From: Anaerolineales bacterium
GTDB lineage: Bacteria > Chloroflexota > Anaerolineae > Anaerolineales > Villigracilaceae
Assembly (NCBI GenBank): GCA_017985935.1
Contig: JAGNWT010000020.1
Coordinates: forward strand, 1-48,211
Length of the DNA stretch: 48,211 nt
Direction of reading: 5' to 3'
A program made the translations under genes and the position numbers. How positions within the stretch are numbered: the first letter of the stretch is position 1; each line of letters begins with the position of its first letter. The notes beneath the pieces are model-generated. The model made no database searches, was not told where the DNA came from, and saw only the letters and a list, made by a program, of their open reading frames with translations. Positions 7,734 to 15,462 of the stretch are shown here, piece by piece.

Positions 7734-8885
7734 TCAAGCTTCATCCCCCCATCCCAACTCCCTCAGCACTTCCTCGGTATGCTCTCCCATCAACGGCGGC
7801 GGGAGTCGAAACTCCACGGGTGTATCGCTCATCTTCAACGGCGAGCCGACCAGAGGCAGTTTCCCAATTGTGGGATGTTCCATCTTCACCAGCATTTCAC
7901 GCTCACCGACAACCGGCATCGAAAAGACCTGCTCAAAATTCTGGATCGGTCCGCAGGGAATCTCAGCCTCATCGAGTCTCGCCAACCAGTCAGAGACAGA
8001 CGCGGTTTTGAAAATATCTATCAGCAAGGGAATGAGTTCGGCGCGGTTTTGCACGCGGGCTGAGTTTGTAGCAAACTTTTCATCTGCTGCAAATTCAGGC
8101 TTGCCGATCAAATCACACAGCCGCGCGAACTGACGGTCGTTCCCCACCGCGATGGCAAACCACCCGTCACTGGCTTGAAAACTTTGATACGGCACGATAT
8201 TCGCGTGCGCGTTCCCATGCCTCTTTGGCAATTTGCCAGAGATCAAATAATTGCTCGCCACATTTGCCAGCCAGCCCAACTGAGAGTCGAACAATGCGAT
8301 ATCCAACTGCTGACCCCGCCCGGTCAGAGTCCGCGCTTGCAGGGCGGCCAGGATCGCGATGATCGCATTCTGCCCGGCGAACAAATCCACGACCGCCACG
8401 CCGGTCTTCATCGGCTCACCATCGGGTTCACCGGTGATGCTCATCAACCCGCCCAATGCCTGGATCATAAAATCATATCCGGGCTTATCCTTCATTGAGC
8501 CCGTCTGCCCGAAGCCAGTGATCGAACAATAGATCAATTTTGGATTCAACTCATGCAGGGTTTCAAAATCCAGACCGAATTTTTTCAGCGTGCCCGGGCG
8601 AAAGTTTTCCACCAACACATCGCTTTGCAGCGCGAGGTCGCGCAGGATCTTTTTCCCCTCGTCTGTTTTCAAGTTGATCACAATGCCGCGCTTGTTGCGA
8701 TTGACGCACAGGTAATACGCGCTTTCCCCTTCCGCGAACGGGGGACCCCAGCCGCGAGTCTCATCGCCTTCGGGCGGCTCCACCTTGATCACATCCGCAC
8801 CCAGGTCACCGAGAACCATCGTACAATAAGGACCAGCCAGCACGCGGCTTAGATCCAGCACACGAACTCCTTGCAAGGGTTGCAT
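7734..8885 (-). CDS. Class III CoA-transferase (CaiB/BaiF family)
   Basis: A 383-aa enzyme of the formyl-CoA transferase/CaiB family. These enzymes move CoA from one acyl-CoA to another carboxylic acid through an aspartyl-CoA thioester. The opening LQGVRVLDLSRVLAGPYCTM and GDLGADVIKVEPPEGD is diagnostic. The catalytic Asp is D167 in VAVVDLFAGQ. Also present are NKRGIVINLK and VENFRPG. The substrate pair is not predictable from sequence. AAGGAG precedes the ATG. It is divergent from the gene at 8927 with only 41 bp between. Confidence 0.93.
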   Translation of the reverse strand: MQPLQGVRVLDLSRVLAGPYCTMVLGDLGADVIKVEPPEGDETRGWGPPFAEGESAYYLCVNRNKRGIVINLKTDEGKKILRDLALQSDVLVENFRPGTLKKFGLDFETLHELNPKLIYCSITGFGQTGSMKDKPGYDFMIQALGGLMSITGEPDGEPMKTGVAVVDLFAGQNAIIAILAALQARTLTGRGQQLDIALFDSQLGWLANVASNYLISGKLPKRHGNAHANIVPYQSFQASDGWFAIAVGNDRQFARLCDLIGKPEFAADEKFATNSARVQNRAELIPLLIDIFKTASVSDWLARLDEAEIPCGPIQNFEQVFSMPVVGEREMLVKMEHPTIGKLPLVGSPLKMSDTPVEFRLPPPLMGEHTEEVLRELGWGDEA

Positions 8886-8926
8886 AGTTCTCCTTATTTA
8901 ACCAAAGATGAATCAAGTTAATTTTT

Positions 8927-9673
8927 ATGAAACGTGACCTCTATTTTAGCAAACCAATCATGAATGCGGCGGGATCATTGGGATTCGCGCCCGACGCACG
9001 CAACGGGATCGACTTCGCATCCTTCGGCGCCTTCGTGACGAATCCGATCTCTCTGCGCCCGCGCCTGCCCGCTGCTCAACCGGCTCTGATCGAATTCCCC
9101 GGCGGCTTTCTTACGCATTCAGGGCTGCCCAACCCTGGTCTTCCGTCTGTGCTCAAAAAACACAGCGCGCGCTGGAATCGCGCCGACATTCCGGTAATTG
9201 TCCATCTCATGGCGGACCGCCCCGAAGAAACTCAACACATGGTTCGGCTGCTGGAAGGAATCGAGAACGTGATGGCCGTTGAGCTTGGTTTCGCGCCTCT
9301 CCTATCCAATGATATTCTGCTGATGAATTTGGAAATGTGTGTGGGAGAACTTCCCTTGATCTTTTCGCTGCCCGCAGAGCAGATTCTATCTTTGGGTCCA
9401 AGGCTGGTGGACGAAGGCGCAAGCGCCGTCAGCATCTCGGGTCCGCGCGGGGCATTGAGGCAAGAAAATAAGTTAGTGACAGGCAGGCTGTATGGGCGTT
9501 CGTTATTTCCGCGCGCACTGGAGATCGTCCACTCGGCGGCAATGATCGGGCTTCCCATCATTGCCGCGGGCGGCGTGTGGACGGAAAGCGACGCGGCGGA
9601 TATGCTTTCAGCGGGGGCAATGGCTGTCGAAATGGATGCCAGCTTTTGGATCCCGAAAGACCCGCCCCTTTGA
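8927..9673 (+). CDS. Dihydroorotate dehydrogenase-like TIM-barrel protein lacking the usual catalytic motif
   Basis: A 248-aa protein that follows the PyrD pattern at its N-terminus (FSKPIMNAAGSLGF, then GAFVTNPISLRPR and LTHSGLPNPG). It also matches at the C-terminal FMN phosphate-binding end (IIAAGGVWTESDAADMLSAGA). The Lys of the usual TKT segment is Asn (TNP). The NxSCPN loop with the catalytic Cys/Ser is replaced by VELGFAP. It is also shorter than typical PyrD (about 300 aa). FMN binding remains plausible, but dihydroorotate oxidation is doubtful. No Shine-Dalgarno sequence is visible before the ATG. A GACCCGC/GCGGGTC hairpin (9659-9680) overlaps the stop codon but has no U-tract. Confidence 0.75.
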   Translation: MKRDLYFSKPIMNAAGSLGFAPDARNGIDFASFGAFVTNPISLRPRLPAAQPALIEFPGGFLTHSGLPNPGLPSVLKKHSARWNRADIPVIVHLMADRPEETQHMVRLLEGIENVMAVELGFAPLLSNDILLMNLEMCVGELPLIFSLPAEQILSLGPRLVDEGASAVSISGPRGALRQENKLVTGRLYGRSLFPRALEIVHSAAMIGLPIIAAGGVWTESDAADMLSAGAMAVEMDASFWIPKDPPL

Positions 9674-9708
9674 GCGGGTCTGTGTCGAAGAGTGCGATCA
9701 GTTAATAG

Positions 9709-9740
9709 AAAAGAGTCCCACTTTTCAGCGGGACTCTTTT
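9709..9740 (-). terminator. Bidirectional terminator between the PyrD-like gene and the cold-shock gene
   Basis: The 11-bp stem AAAAGAGTCCC/GGGACTCTTTT ends in T-runs on both strands. It lies 15 bp past the stop of the cold-shock gene and can also stop transcripts from the plus strand. Confidence 0.88.
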
Positions 9741-9755
9741 GTACGATTCGGGGAA

Positions 9756-9965
9756 TTAGAGAACGACTACGTCAGCAGCCTGCAAACCCTTGGGACCGGT
9801 CTCGATGGAGAACTCCACCTTCTGGCCTTCCTGCAGGTTCTTGAAGCCTTCGCCTCTGATCGCAGAGAAATGGACGAAGACATCGGGGCCGCCGTCACGT
9901 TCGATGAAGCCGAAGCCCTTGGTGCCATTGAACCACTTAACCGTACCGACTACACGTTCAGACAT
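9756..9965 (-). CDS. Cold-shock domain protein (CspA family)
   Basis: A 69-aa single-OB-fold nucleic-acid-binding protein, an RNA chaperone in this family. It has the RNP1 motif KGFGFI, the RNP2 motif VFVHFS, and the start [12 protein letters not shown]. The start at 9965 is supported by AGGAGGC 5 bases upstream; an in-frame start 18 bases earlier would put this site inside the coding sequence. The leader up to the terminator at 10029 is about 60 nt and AT-rich next to the ribosome binding site. Confidence 0.96.
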   Translation of the reverse strand: MSERVVGTVKWFNGTKGFGFIERDGGPDVFVHFSAIRGEGFKNLQEGQKVEFSIETGPKGLQAADVVVL

Positions 9966-10028
9966 TTTTTGCCTCCTAAGCAAATAAAAAAAATAAGGTG
10001 ACGCAGTATGTCTTTCATCGGGCGGTTA

Positions 10029-10061
10029 AACAAAACGGCTCAAAGGTTGTGCTTTGAGCCG
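10029..10061 (-). terminator. Rho-independent terminator after the trpS-dtd-membrane protein run
   Basis: On the minus strand, CGGCTCAAAG pairs with CTTTGAGCCG (10-bp stem, 6-nt loop), followed by TTTTGTTT. It lies about 80 bp past the stop codon at 10140. Confidence 0.9.
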
Positions 10062-10139
10062 CCGTCTTCATACTTCCACAACGAAAAGCCACTTGCATCC
10101 TACGGGCGCAACTTTATCATGAAATTCTCATCTTGACAA

Positions 10140-11930
10140 TTATTTGACCTGCTCCAAAATCATCACTGGAATTGTGCGGTGAGAGGCGCGGATCCTGTAC
10201 ATATCGAAGCCCATATAGACCGAAACAGCCATCTTCCAATACCGCTCCCGTTCTTCTCCCTGCGCCTCGCGCGCGATGTACACGCCCGTTCTGCCGCTAA
10301 CCAACACGGTGCATTGAGGGGTTGCCTTGAGGTTGTAATACCAGCTGGGATTATGCTTCTGCCCAAAATTTGAGCCGATCAAAATGATCTTATCGCCGTC
10401 GATCAAACCGGCGAGCGGCATGGTGCGTGGTTCACCGCTCTTCGCGCCGATGGTTGTGATCTGCACCATTGGCAAAAATAATTCAGACAGTGTTCGCCTG
10501 CCTCCACTGATCTTGAGCATGGCATTGTCCACCCGATACAAGATCACAGCCAGCGCGGCAGAGACCGGGCGCAGCATGGCAATGCGATGCATGAAACGTT
10601 GAAATGAATTGGGAGTCTTGATGGTGTTCATTTGAGCGGGCCGCCTTTGTACGATAAATTGGTCGAGCCATAAAAAGATCAATAACCAGAAACACAGCGC
10701 GATCTGCAAGCCGACCGAGAGCGCGTGCCGCTCGGGAGCCATCGCATCTCCATGCCAGGTGATGAAGAGATGCGGCAGGATCGGAAGATCGAGCAGGATG
10801 AAAATTCCCCACAGCGGATTTGAAGTCCATGCCTGCTGCCAGAGGGCGAACAGAGCAGCAACGGTCAAGCCCACCCACAGGAAGGGAATGAAGTTCACAG
10901 GGTAGATGAACGGCTCGATGAACCAAGGCAGAATGGGGTCGTACTGCGCCGCGAAATATTTATCCACATCCCGAAAGGCGATCAACTCCTGAAAGGGAAC
11001 CCATGCCTGACGGAGACTCCGCGCCGGATTCGTCAGCAGATATTTCATATAGCAGGTCTTGCCATCTTCCAAAAGCCAGATGCGGTAATCTTCCAATTCG
11101 GGGTCGTTGTAAAAGGCGCTGTCCTGACTGTGACCAAAATTATTTGCCATGCCCAGCAATGCCGGTGAGACAGGCATGCCGCAGGACTCAAGATAGGTCA
11201 CTGCCGCCGAACTGAGCAAAATGCGCCGCCCGACAAGATTGTGCATCGGAAAGACCCAACGCTCGCCGATATCGGAATTGTAGTTGTTGAGCAAAAAGGT
11301 GAACAAAAAAAATGCGGCGGGAATCAACACACGCGGCTTGACCCAGCGGAATAGCGCAGCGAGAGTCAGCATCCCTGCCAGCATGAGAAGGAGATAGGCG
11401 TTCGTGTCGCGCGTGAATGCGAGGAAGAGTCCCGCCGCGCACAGGGCGATCACTTTATCCGCCCGCCAGCCGTGAACAAGCCAGATGCCCAGAGCGAGGA
11501 AGAGCACGAACCACGAGACCGAGAGCGACTCGGTCATCATCACGTACTCCCAATTGGCGAGATGGCGGACCAAACTCAATGCCAGGATCAAGCCAAAGGA
11601 TGCCAGCCGCAGACGAACGGTCCGCATGGATGCGCTGACAAAGCAGGCAAGCAGTCCCCAGGCAAAGATGGAAAACACAACCTGATAAAGAGATGCGCGG
11701 GGAAAATCCCCGGCTGAAATTTTGAGCAGGAGCGGAAAAACGAGCGGGCGCTTATCGCCCCAAAAGCGGACGTCTGTAATGGGCTGCTGCGAAACACGGA
11801 AATAAGCGGCGGTATCCACCAGCTCACGCGGATTTTCCTGCGCGGACTGATTGGTCATCAGGCGCACGAAGGCATACCCGAGAAACATCAACACAAGCAA
11901 AATGACAAGCCGACGCTCTGTCGCCTGCAT
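10140..11930 (-). CDS. Polytopic membrane protein fused to a DDN-type (deazaflavin-dependent nitroreductase-like) domain
   Basis: A 596-aa protein. Residues 1 to about 450 hold roughly ten hydrophobic helices and resemble glycosyltransferase-type or uncharacterised multipass proteins, with no catalytic motif I can name. After a linker from about residue 455, the C-terminal 150 residues match the F420-dependent DDN/nitroreductase family: ISGGRRTLSELFLPM, VQITTIGAKSGEPRTMPL, then NPSWYYNLKATPQCTVLV. Family members usually reduce substrates with F420H2, or bind F420 or another flavin. The reading frame is continuous across the junction. An internal ATG in the linker (MNTIKTPNSF) could give a separate DDN protein, but no strong ribosome binding site is obvious there. 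The start ATG overlaps the dtd stop (TAATG), showing translational coupling. Confidence 0.78.
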   Translation of the reverse strand: MQATERRLVILLVLMFLGYAFVRLMTNQSAQENPRELVDTAAYFRVSQQPITDVRFWGDKRPLVFPLLLKISAGDFPRASLYQVVFSIFAWGLLACFVSASMRTVRLRLASFGLILALSLVRHLANWEYVMMTESLSVSWFVLFLALGIWLVHGWRADKVIALCAAGLFLAFTRDTNAYLLLMLAGMLTLAALFRWVKPRVLIPAAFFLFTFLLNNYNSDIGERWVFPMHNLVGRRILLSSAAVTYLESCGMPVSPALLGMANNFGHSQDSAFYNDPELEDYRIWLLEDGKTCYMKYLLTNPARSLRQAWVPFQELIAFRDVDKYFAAQYDPILPWFIEPFIYPVNFIPFLWVGLTVAALFALWQQAWTSNPLWGIFILLDLPILPHLFITWHGDAMAPERHALSVGLQIALCFWLLIFLWLDQFIVQRRPAQMNTIKTPNSFQRFMHRIAMLRPVSAALAVILYRVDNAMLKISGGRRTLSELFLPMVQITTIGAKSGEPRTMPLAGLIDGDKIILIGSNFGQKHNPSWYYNLKATPQCTVLVSGRTGVYIAREAQGEERERYWKMAVSVYMGFDMYRIRASHRTIPVMILEQVK

Positions 11931-12367
11931 TATTTCTCCAACCAGATCGTCACGGGTCCGTCGTTGTGGATCTCCACCTTCATGTGCGCGCCGAACCGAC
12001 CAGTTTGGGTCGGCACGCCGTGACCACGCAGCAGTTCGACGAAACGATCAACAAGCGGAGAGGCTGCTTCAGGCAAAGCCGCATCAATGAAAGATGGACG
12101 GCGTCCCTTGCGGGTATCGGCGTATAAAGTGAACTGCGAAACGACAATGGCTTCGCCTTTCACATCCAGAACCGAGAGGTTGGTCTTGCCCTGCTCATCT
12201 TCAAAGATGCGCAGGTTGGCGGTCTTCTCGGCAAGGAACGACGCCTGCTCTTCCCCATCGCCATGACCGATGCCCAATAAAATCAGCAGACCATTCCCAA
12301 TACTGGAAATGGTCTCGCTATCGACTGTAACACTTGCGTGGGAAACTCGTTGAATTAATAAACGCAT
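11930..12367 (-). CDS. dtd: D-aminoacyl-tRNA deacylase
   Basis: Dtd hydrolyses D-amino acids mischarged onto tRNA and so protects translation. The 145-aa length is typical. Signature motifs are SQFTLYAD (substrate pocket) and the C-terminal [19 protein letters not shown] (NxGPVT, cross-subunit loop). It lies between trpS and the DDN-fusion membrane protein on the same strand; the pairing with a tRNA synthetase fits its role. No Shine-Dalgarno sequence is visible: an inverted repeat (12378-12416) occupies that position, ending 10 bases before the ATG. Confidence 0.96.
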   Translation of the reverse strand: MRLLIQRVSHASVTVDSETISSIGNGLLILLGIGHGDGEEQASFLAEKTANLRIFEDEQGKTNLSVLDVKGEAIVVSQFTLYADTRKGRRPSFIDAALPEAASPLVDRFVELLRGHGVPTQTGRFGAHMKVEIHNDGPVTIWLEK

Positions 12368-12377
12368 GGGAATGAGT

Positions 12378-12416
12378 AAGAAGTAAAAAGTAGGACGCGG
12401 GCGCTTTTTACTTCTT
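12378..12416. repeat. 13-bp inverted repeat between trpS and dtd
   Basis: AAGAAGTAAAAAG (12378-12390) pairs perfectly with CTTTTTACTTCTT (12404-12416) around a GC-rich 13-nt loop. In the direction of transcription (minus) there is no T-run after the stem, so it is not a canonical terminator. It could attenuate or shield dtd translation, or be a dispersed intergenic repeat. Confidence 0.7.
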
Positions 12417-12421
12417 GCTTT

Positions 12422-13408
12422 TTATGGCAACTGCATCGCCTCGCGAACTTCCGCCATTGTCTTTTGGGCAATGGCACGGGCGCGATTGCCGCCGTCTTGC
12501 AAAATGTCTTTAATATGATTCGGGTTGGAAGCCAGCTCGGCGCGTTTGGCGCGGAAGGGCTCAAGGTGTTTGTTCAAGTTGTTGGCAAAGCGCAGTTTGC
12601 AATCCACGCAGCCGATGCCCGCCTTGCGGCACTCGGTGTTGATCATGTCCACTTCCTCCTGCGCGGAGAAAAGTTTATGCATGGTGAACACATTGCACAC
12701 ATCGGGGTTGCCGGGATCGGTCTTGCGCTGGCGGGCCGGGTCTGTGACCATTTCGCGCACCCGCTTGACGGTCTCTTCGGGCGGAGTTGCAAGCTCGATG
12801 TGGTTATTCAAACTCTTGCCCATCTTGTCTTTGCCGTCAATGCCGAGCACCTTCAGCACTTCGGTATGCTTCACCTTCGGCTCGATGAGAGCCTTGGTCT
12901 GGTAGCGATAGTTGAACGAACGCACGATCTCGCGCGCGAACTCAATATGCGGAGCCTGGTCAATGCCGACGGGGACAACATCCGTCTTGTAAAGCACGAT
13001 GTCGGCGGTCATCAACACGGGATAGCCGACCAGCCCATAATTGATATTCTCTGGCTGTTGGCGCACCTTCTCTTTGAAGGTCGGCAGATCAGTAAGCTTG
13101 CCAAGTTGAGTGACCATCGAAAGATAGGTGTGGAGTTCCATCACCTCGGGCACATGCGACTGCACAAAGAGGATCGAATCCTCGGGGCGGATGCCCGCCG
13201 CGAGCCAGTCCAGCGCCATCTCCAGCGTGTTCTGCCTTAATTCCTGCGTGGTCTCCACCGTGGTCAACGCGTGGACATCTACAATGCAATAGACGCATTC
13301 GTAATCTTCCTGCATCGCCACATAGTTCTTGATGGCACCCAGATAGTTGCCAAGGTGCTGACGCCCTGTGGGACGCGCGCCCGAAAATACTCTGCCTTTT
13401 TTCGCCAT
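12422..13408 (-). CDS. trpS: Tryptophan--tRNA ligase
   Basis: TrpRS charges tRNA-Trp. The 328-aa protein is of usual bacterial length and class I. The HIGH-type motif appears in SGARPTGRQHLGNYLGA (near residues 10-26) and the KMSKS motif as DKMGKSLNN (near 194-202). GLVGYPVLMTADIVLYKTDVVPVGIDQ is the Trp/ATP pocket. It starts 3 bp after the stop codon of the selenoprotein gene, with AAGGAT as its ribosome binding site, so the two are co-transcribed. Confidence 0.97.
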   Translation of the reverse strand: MAKKGRVFSGARPTGRQHLGNYLGAIKNYVAMQEDYECVYCIVDVHALTTVETTQELRQNTLEMALDWLAAGIRPEDSILFVQSHVPEVMELHTYLSMVTQLGKLTDLPTFKEKVRQQPENINYGLVGYPVLMTADIVLYKTDVVPVGIDQAPHIEFAREIVRSFNYRYQTKALIEPKVKHTEVLKVLGIDGKDKMGKSLNNHIELATPPEETVKRVREMVTDPARQRKTDPGNPDVCNVFTMHKLFSAQEEVDMINTECRKAGIGCVDCKLRFANNLNKHLEPFRAKRAELASNPNHIKDILQDGGNRARAIAQKTMAEVREAMQLP

Positions 13409-13411
13409 TCT

Positions 13412-13654
13412 TTATCCTTCAACCAGTTTGTGAATAATTCCAACAACTTCGCCCGCTTCGGCGTGACGTTTCGACTGCAGCTTTGAGAAGACCAGCTTCC
13501 CGTTCACGCTGACCTCGAACCTGCCCCCGTCCGAAGGGATGAGGGTTATCGCTTCGATCACATGCTCATACTCTTTGAGAAGATCACCCGCCAGACTCAC
13601 GGCCCGGGTGGTGTAATGTCAAACTGCACAGTAGATGATCTCGACCTTAAGCAT
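13412..13654 (-). CDS. SelW/Rdx-family selenoprotein (in-frame TGA read as selenocysteine)
   Basis: An 80-residue thioredoxin-like redox protein of the SelT/SelW/SelH (Rdx) family. Reading from the ATG at 13654 gives MLKVEIIYCAV, then TGA (13621-13619), then HYTTRAVSLAG and onward to GGRFEVSVNGKLVFSK. The TGA is codon 12 and falls exactly where the family has the second residue of CxxC/CxxU, giving C9-A-V-U12. A SECIS-like hairpin starts 8 nt after the TGA. GGAGGG lies 4 bases upstream of the ATG, and an extended -10 promoter sits at 13685-13693. If TGA is read as stop, only a truncated 62-aa GTG-initiated ORF (13412-13600) remains, lacking the active site. A selenoprotein requires SelA/B/C/D elsewhere in the genome. 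The gene is followed 3 bp later by trpS. Confidence 0.88.
13585..13610 (-). promoter_or_regulatory. Bacterial SECIS-like hairpin for selenocysteine insertion
   Basis: Just after the in-frame TGA (13621-13619) the mRNA can pair CACCC with GGGTG and GCC with GGC, with a GG bulge on the 5' side. The 8-nt apical loop is GTGAGTCT. The stem begins 8 nt and the loop about 18 nt past the TGA, with G and U in the loop. This distance and shape agree with bacterial SECIS elements bound by SelB. The fold was judged by eye. Confidence 0.72.
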
Positions 13655-13684
13655 GAAGCCCTCCAAAAGTTGAATTGTTAGAAA

Positions 13685-13693
13685 ATTATAACA
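13685..13693 (-). promoter_or_regulatory. Extended -10 promoter of the selenoprotein-trpS operon
   Basis: On the minus strand TGTTATAAT matches the extended -10 consensus TGnTATAAT. No convincing -35 box is present, as is common for this promoter type. It lies about 30 bases upstream of the ATG at 13654. Confidence 0.65.
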
Positions 13694-13708
13694 TGAGGCA
13701 TCTGAGGC

Positions 13709-13737
13709 TTGCCCCTCCCTGATAACAGGGCTATAAT
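13709..13737 (+). promoter_or_regulatory. Sigma-70-type promoter of fmdB
   Basis: TTGCCC (13709-13714), a 17-bp spacer and TATAAT (13732-13737), 40 bases upstream of the fmdB start. It is divergent from the selenoprotein promoter. Confidence 0.75.
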
Positions 13738-13776
13738 GCGCACGTTGTTTCGGAAAGAGATGCAAGGAGAAAAAGA

Positions 13777-14067
13777 ATGCCAGTCTATACTTATCGTTGT
13801 GAGAGTTGCGGAGTGCAGTTCGAACGTCATCAATCCTTCACAGATGCCCCCCTGAAGACCTGTCCCGAATGCCGCAAGAAGGCGCTTAAGAAGGTCATCA
13901 CCCCCACCAAGATCATTTTCAAAGGATCGGGATTCTACGCAACAGACCACAAGTCGCCTTCAGGAGATACATCCAAGGCTTCAAAGAAAGCGGATAAAAA
14001 GGAAAGCGCCCCCAAAGAGAGCGCATCCACCGATAGCAAACCCGCCAAGAGCGACAGCGCGGAATAA
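13777..14067 (+). CDS. FmdB-family zinc-ribbon protein
   Basis: A 96-aa protein. Residues 1-52 are the FmdB/CxxC_CxxC_SSSS zinc ribbon: MPVYTYRCESCGVQFE with C8/C11, then C29/C32, then the family signature IIFKGSGFYATD. The C-terminal 40 residues are a Lys/Ser/Glu/Ala-rich, probably disordered tail. FmdB was named as a putative regulator of formamidase/amidase genes, but the general function of the family is unsettled. AAGGAG lies upstream of the ATG, and a perfect palindromic terminator follows. Confidence 0.93.
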   Translation: MPVYTYRCESCGVQFERHQSFTDAPLKTCPECRKKALKKVITPTKIIFKGSGFYATDHKSPSGDTSKASKKADKKESAPKESASTDSKPAKSDSAE

Positions 14068-14078
14068 GCACAGGTCAT

Positions 14079-14110
14079 AAAAAGAGCGGCGCATATGCGC
14101 CGCTCTTTTT
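14079..14110. terminator. Perfect-palindrome bidirectional terminator
   Basis: A 32-nt perfect palindrome centred on CATATG, with GAGCGGCG arms flanked by A and T runs. It lies between the convergent fmdB and MFS genes and can terminate both. Confidence 0.93.
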
Positions 14111-14127
14111 TGTTGTCCACGTAAAAA

Positions 14128-15363
14128 CTATGCGGGCTGCGGAGTTCGCTTCACGGTCCAGAAAGATGCGATGACCAGGGGGATGACGGCTATGGCGGCG
14201 CTAATGTAGGCCATCATGTTGTACCCCAGCGCAGCGAAGATAAATCCGCTGCTCAAACTGCCCGCCGCTGAAGCCAGCCCAACGAGCAGGTCGTTGAAAC
14301 CCTGAGTCCGCGCACGCTCCGCCGGGGAGAGTTGATCGGCAAGCAATGTCGAGCCGCCCACGAAGCAAAAATTCCAGCCGAGCCCAAGCAGGAACAATGC
14401 CACACCCAACGGCAGGACATCTGGCGAGACAGTTGCCGCAAGACAAGCGAGCACCAGAGTCCCCGCCCCCGTGATGATGACCGGCTTGCGTCCCCAGCGG
14501 TCCGCGAGCCAGCCAGAGATGATCGAAAAAGCGTACATGCCAAAAGTGTGCGAAGAGATCACAATGGAAATATCCGAGAGCATGTGATCGTGGTCTCGCA
14601 TGTGCAGAGACGTAATGACCATCACCAGCACCATGACCATCTGCCCCAAGACCATGCTGACGACCGCGACCATCGCGGCGGGTTGACGGAAGATCTGCGC
14701 CATCGTTCGGACTCCGCTCGTGTTGGATACTGCTTCGGGAAATTTTTCCGCCACCAGTCTGCCGATCTCACGCGGGTCTGGACGCAAGCCAATAAACACC
14801 ACGACCGAAGCAACCGCGAACAAAGCGAGGCTGACGAGATACGCGCCCGCAAGTTCATCGATGCCCCATGAACCAATGAGCCTGCCCGCAGGTCCCGCCA
14901 CGAACGGACCGACCACCGAGCCGACCGTTCCACCGATCACCACATTGGAAATGGCGCGCCCGCGATGTTCGGGCTTGTTAACCTCCGCTGCGGCAAAACG
15001 TCCCAACTGCACGGCCGAGTTGGCAATGCCCATCAAGATCATGCCGCCGAGGAAGACCGTAAACGTGTGAGTGGCGATCGCAAAAAAAGCGATCCCCGAA
15101 CCTACCGACCCGATGACCAATCCGATCGACAAACCGTTGCGCCTTCCGATCGCGTCGTACACATAGCCCCACATGAAAGCCGCGAACGCGCCCGCCAAAA
15201 GATAAACCGCCGACGGAACGCCCGCCCAATCGGAATGTCCGCTGAGCTCTTTGCCCACGATGGAGTTAAGAGTGGCGGCGGCGATGAATCCCGCCGAGGC
15301 AAGAGATTGTTGGGTAAAGAGGATGGCTGTTATTTTTCGCGCAATGGATTCAAGATCTGTCAC
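14128..15363 (-). CDS. MFS transporter
   Basis: A 411-aa polytopic membrane protein with about 12 hydrophobic segments. The MFS signature between helices 2 and 3 reads GYVYDAIGRRNGLSIGL, and the equivalent in the second half is GWLADRWGRKPVII. This shows the two six-helix halves of the major facilitator fold. The substrate is unknown; it resembles drug or sugar exporters only in general layout. The start is GTG with AAGGA 7 bases upstream. It follows maeB on the same strand but behind a strong terminator, so it is probably transcribed on its own. Confidence 0.9.
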   Translation of the reverse strand: MTDLESIARKITAILFTQQSLASAGFIAAATLNSIVGKELSGHSDWAGVPSAVYLLAGAFAAFMWGYVYDAIGRRNGLSIGLVIGSVGSGIAFFAIATHTFTVFLGGMILMGIANSAVQLGRFAAAEVNKPEHRGRAISNVVIGGTVGSVVGPFVAGPAGRLIGSWGIDELAGAYLVSLALFAVASVVVFIGLRPDPREIGRLVAEKFPEAVSNTSGVRTMAQIFRQPAAMVAVVSMVLGQMVMVLVMVITSLHMRDHDHMLSDISIVISSHTFGMYAFSIISGWLADRWGRKPVIITGAGTLVLACLAATVSPDVLPLGVALFLLGLGWNFCFVGGSTLLADQLSPAERARTQGFNDLLVGLASAAGSLSSGFIFAALGYNMMAYISAAIAVIPLVIASFWTVKRTPQPA

Positions 15364-15402
15364 TGGAGAGTCCTTGGGTTTTGGAATGGGCGGAGTATAT
15401 CA

Positions 15403-15439
15403 AACAAAAAAGCGACCCTGAGTTTCCTCAAGGTCGCTT
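15403..15439 (-). terminator. Rho-independent terminator after maeB
   Basis: On the minus strand AAGCGACC pairs with GGTCGCTT, with an inner 4-bp stem (TGAG/CTCA), followed by TTTTTTGTTTG. It lies 24 bp past the maeB stop. Confidence 0.92.
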
Positions 15440-15462
15440 CGGTTTACTGAAAACAATCGGGC

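Noticed and set aside
9561..10001. 146-residue plus-strand frame over the cold-shock gene
   Set aside because: It is antisense to a certain CspA gene and includes both terminator hairpins.
13412..13600. The 62-residue GTG-started version of the SelW-like gene, or a pseudogene caused by TGA
   Set aside because: The upstream frame is conserved in Rdx style up to CxxU, has a ribosome binding site and promoter, and a SECIS-like hairpin follows the TGA. A selenoprotein explains all of this better.
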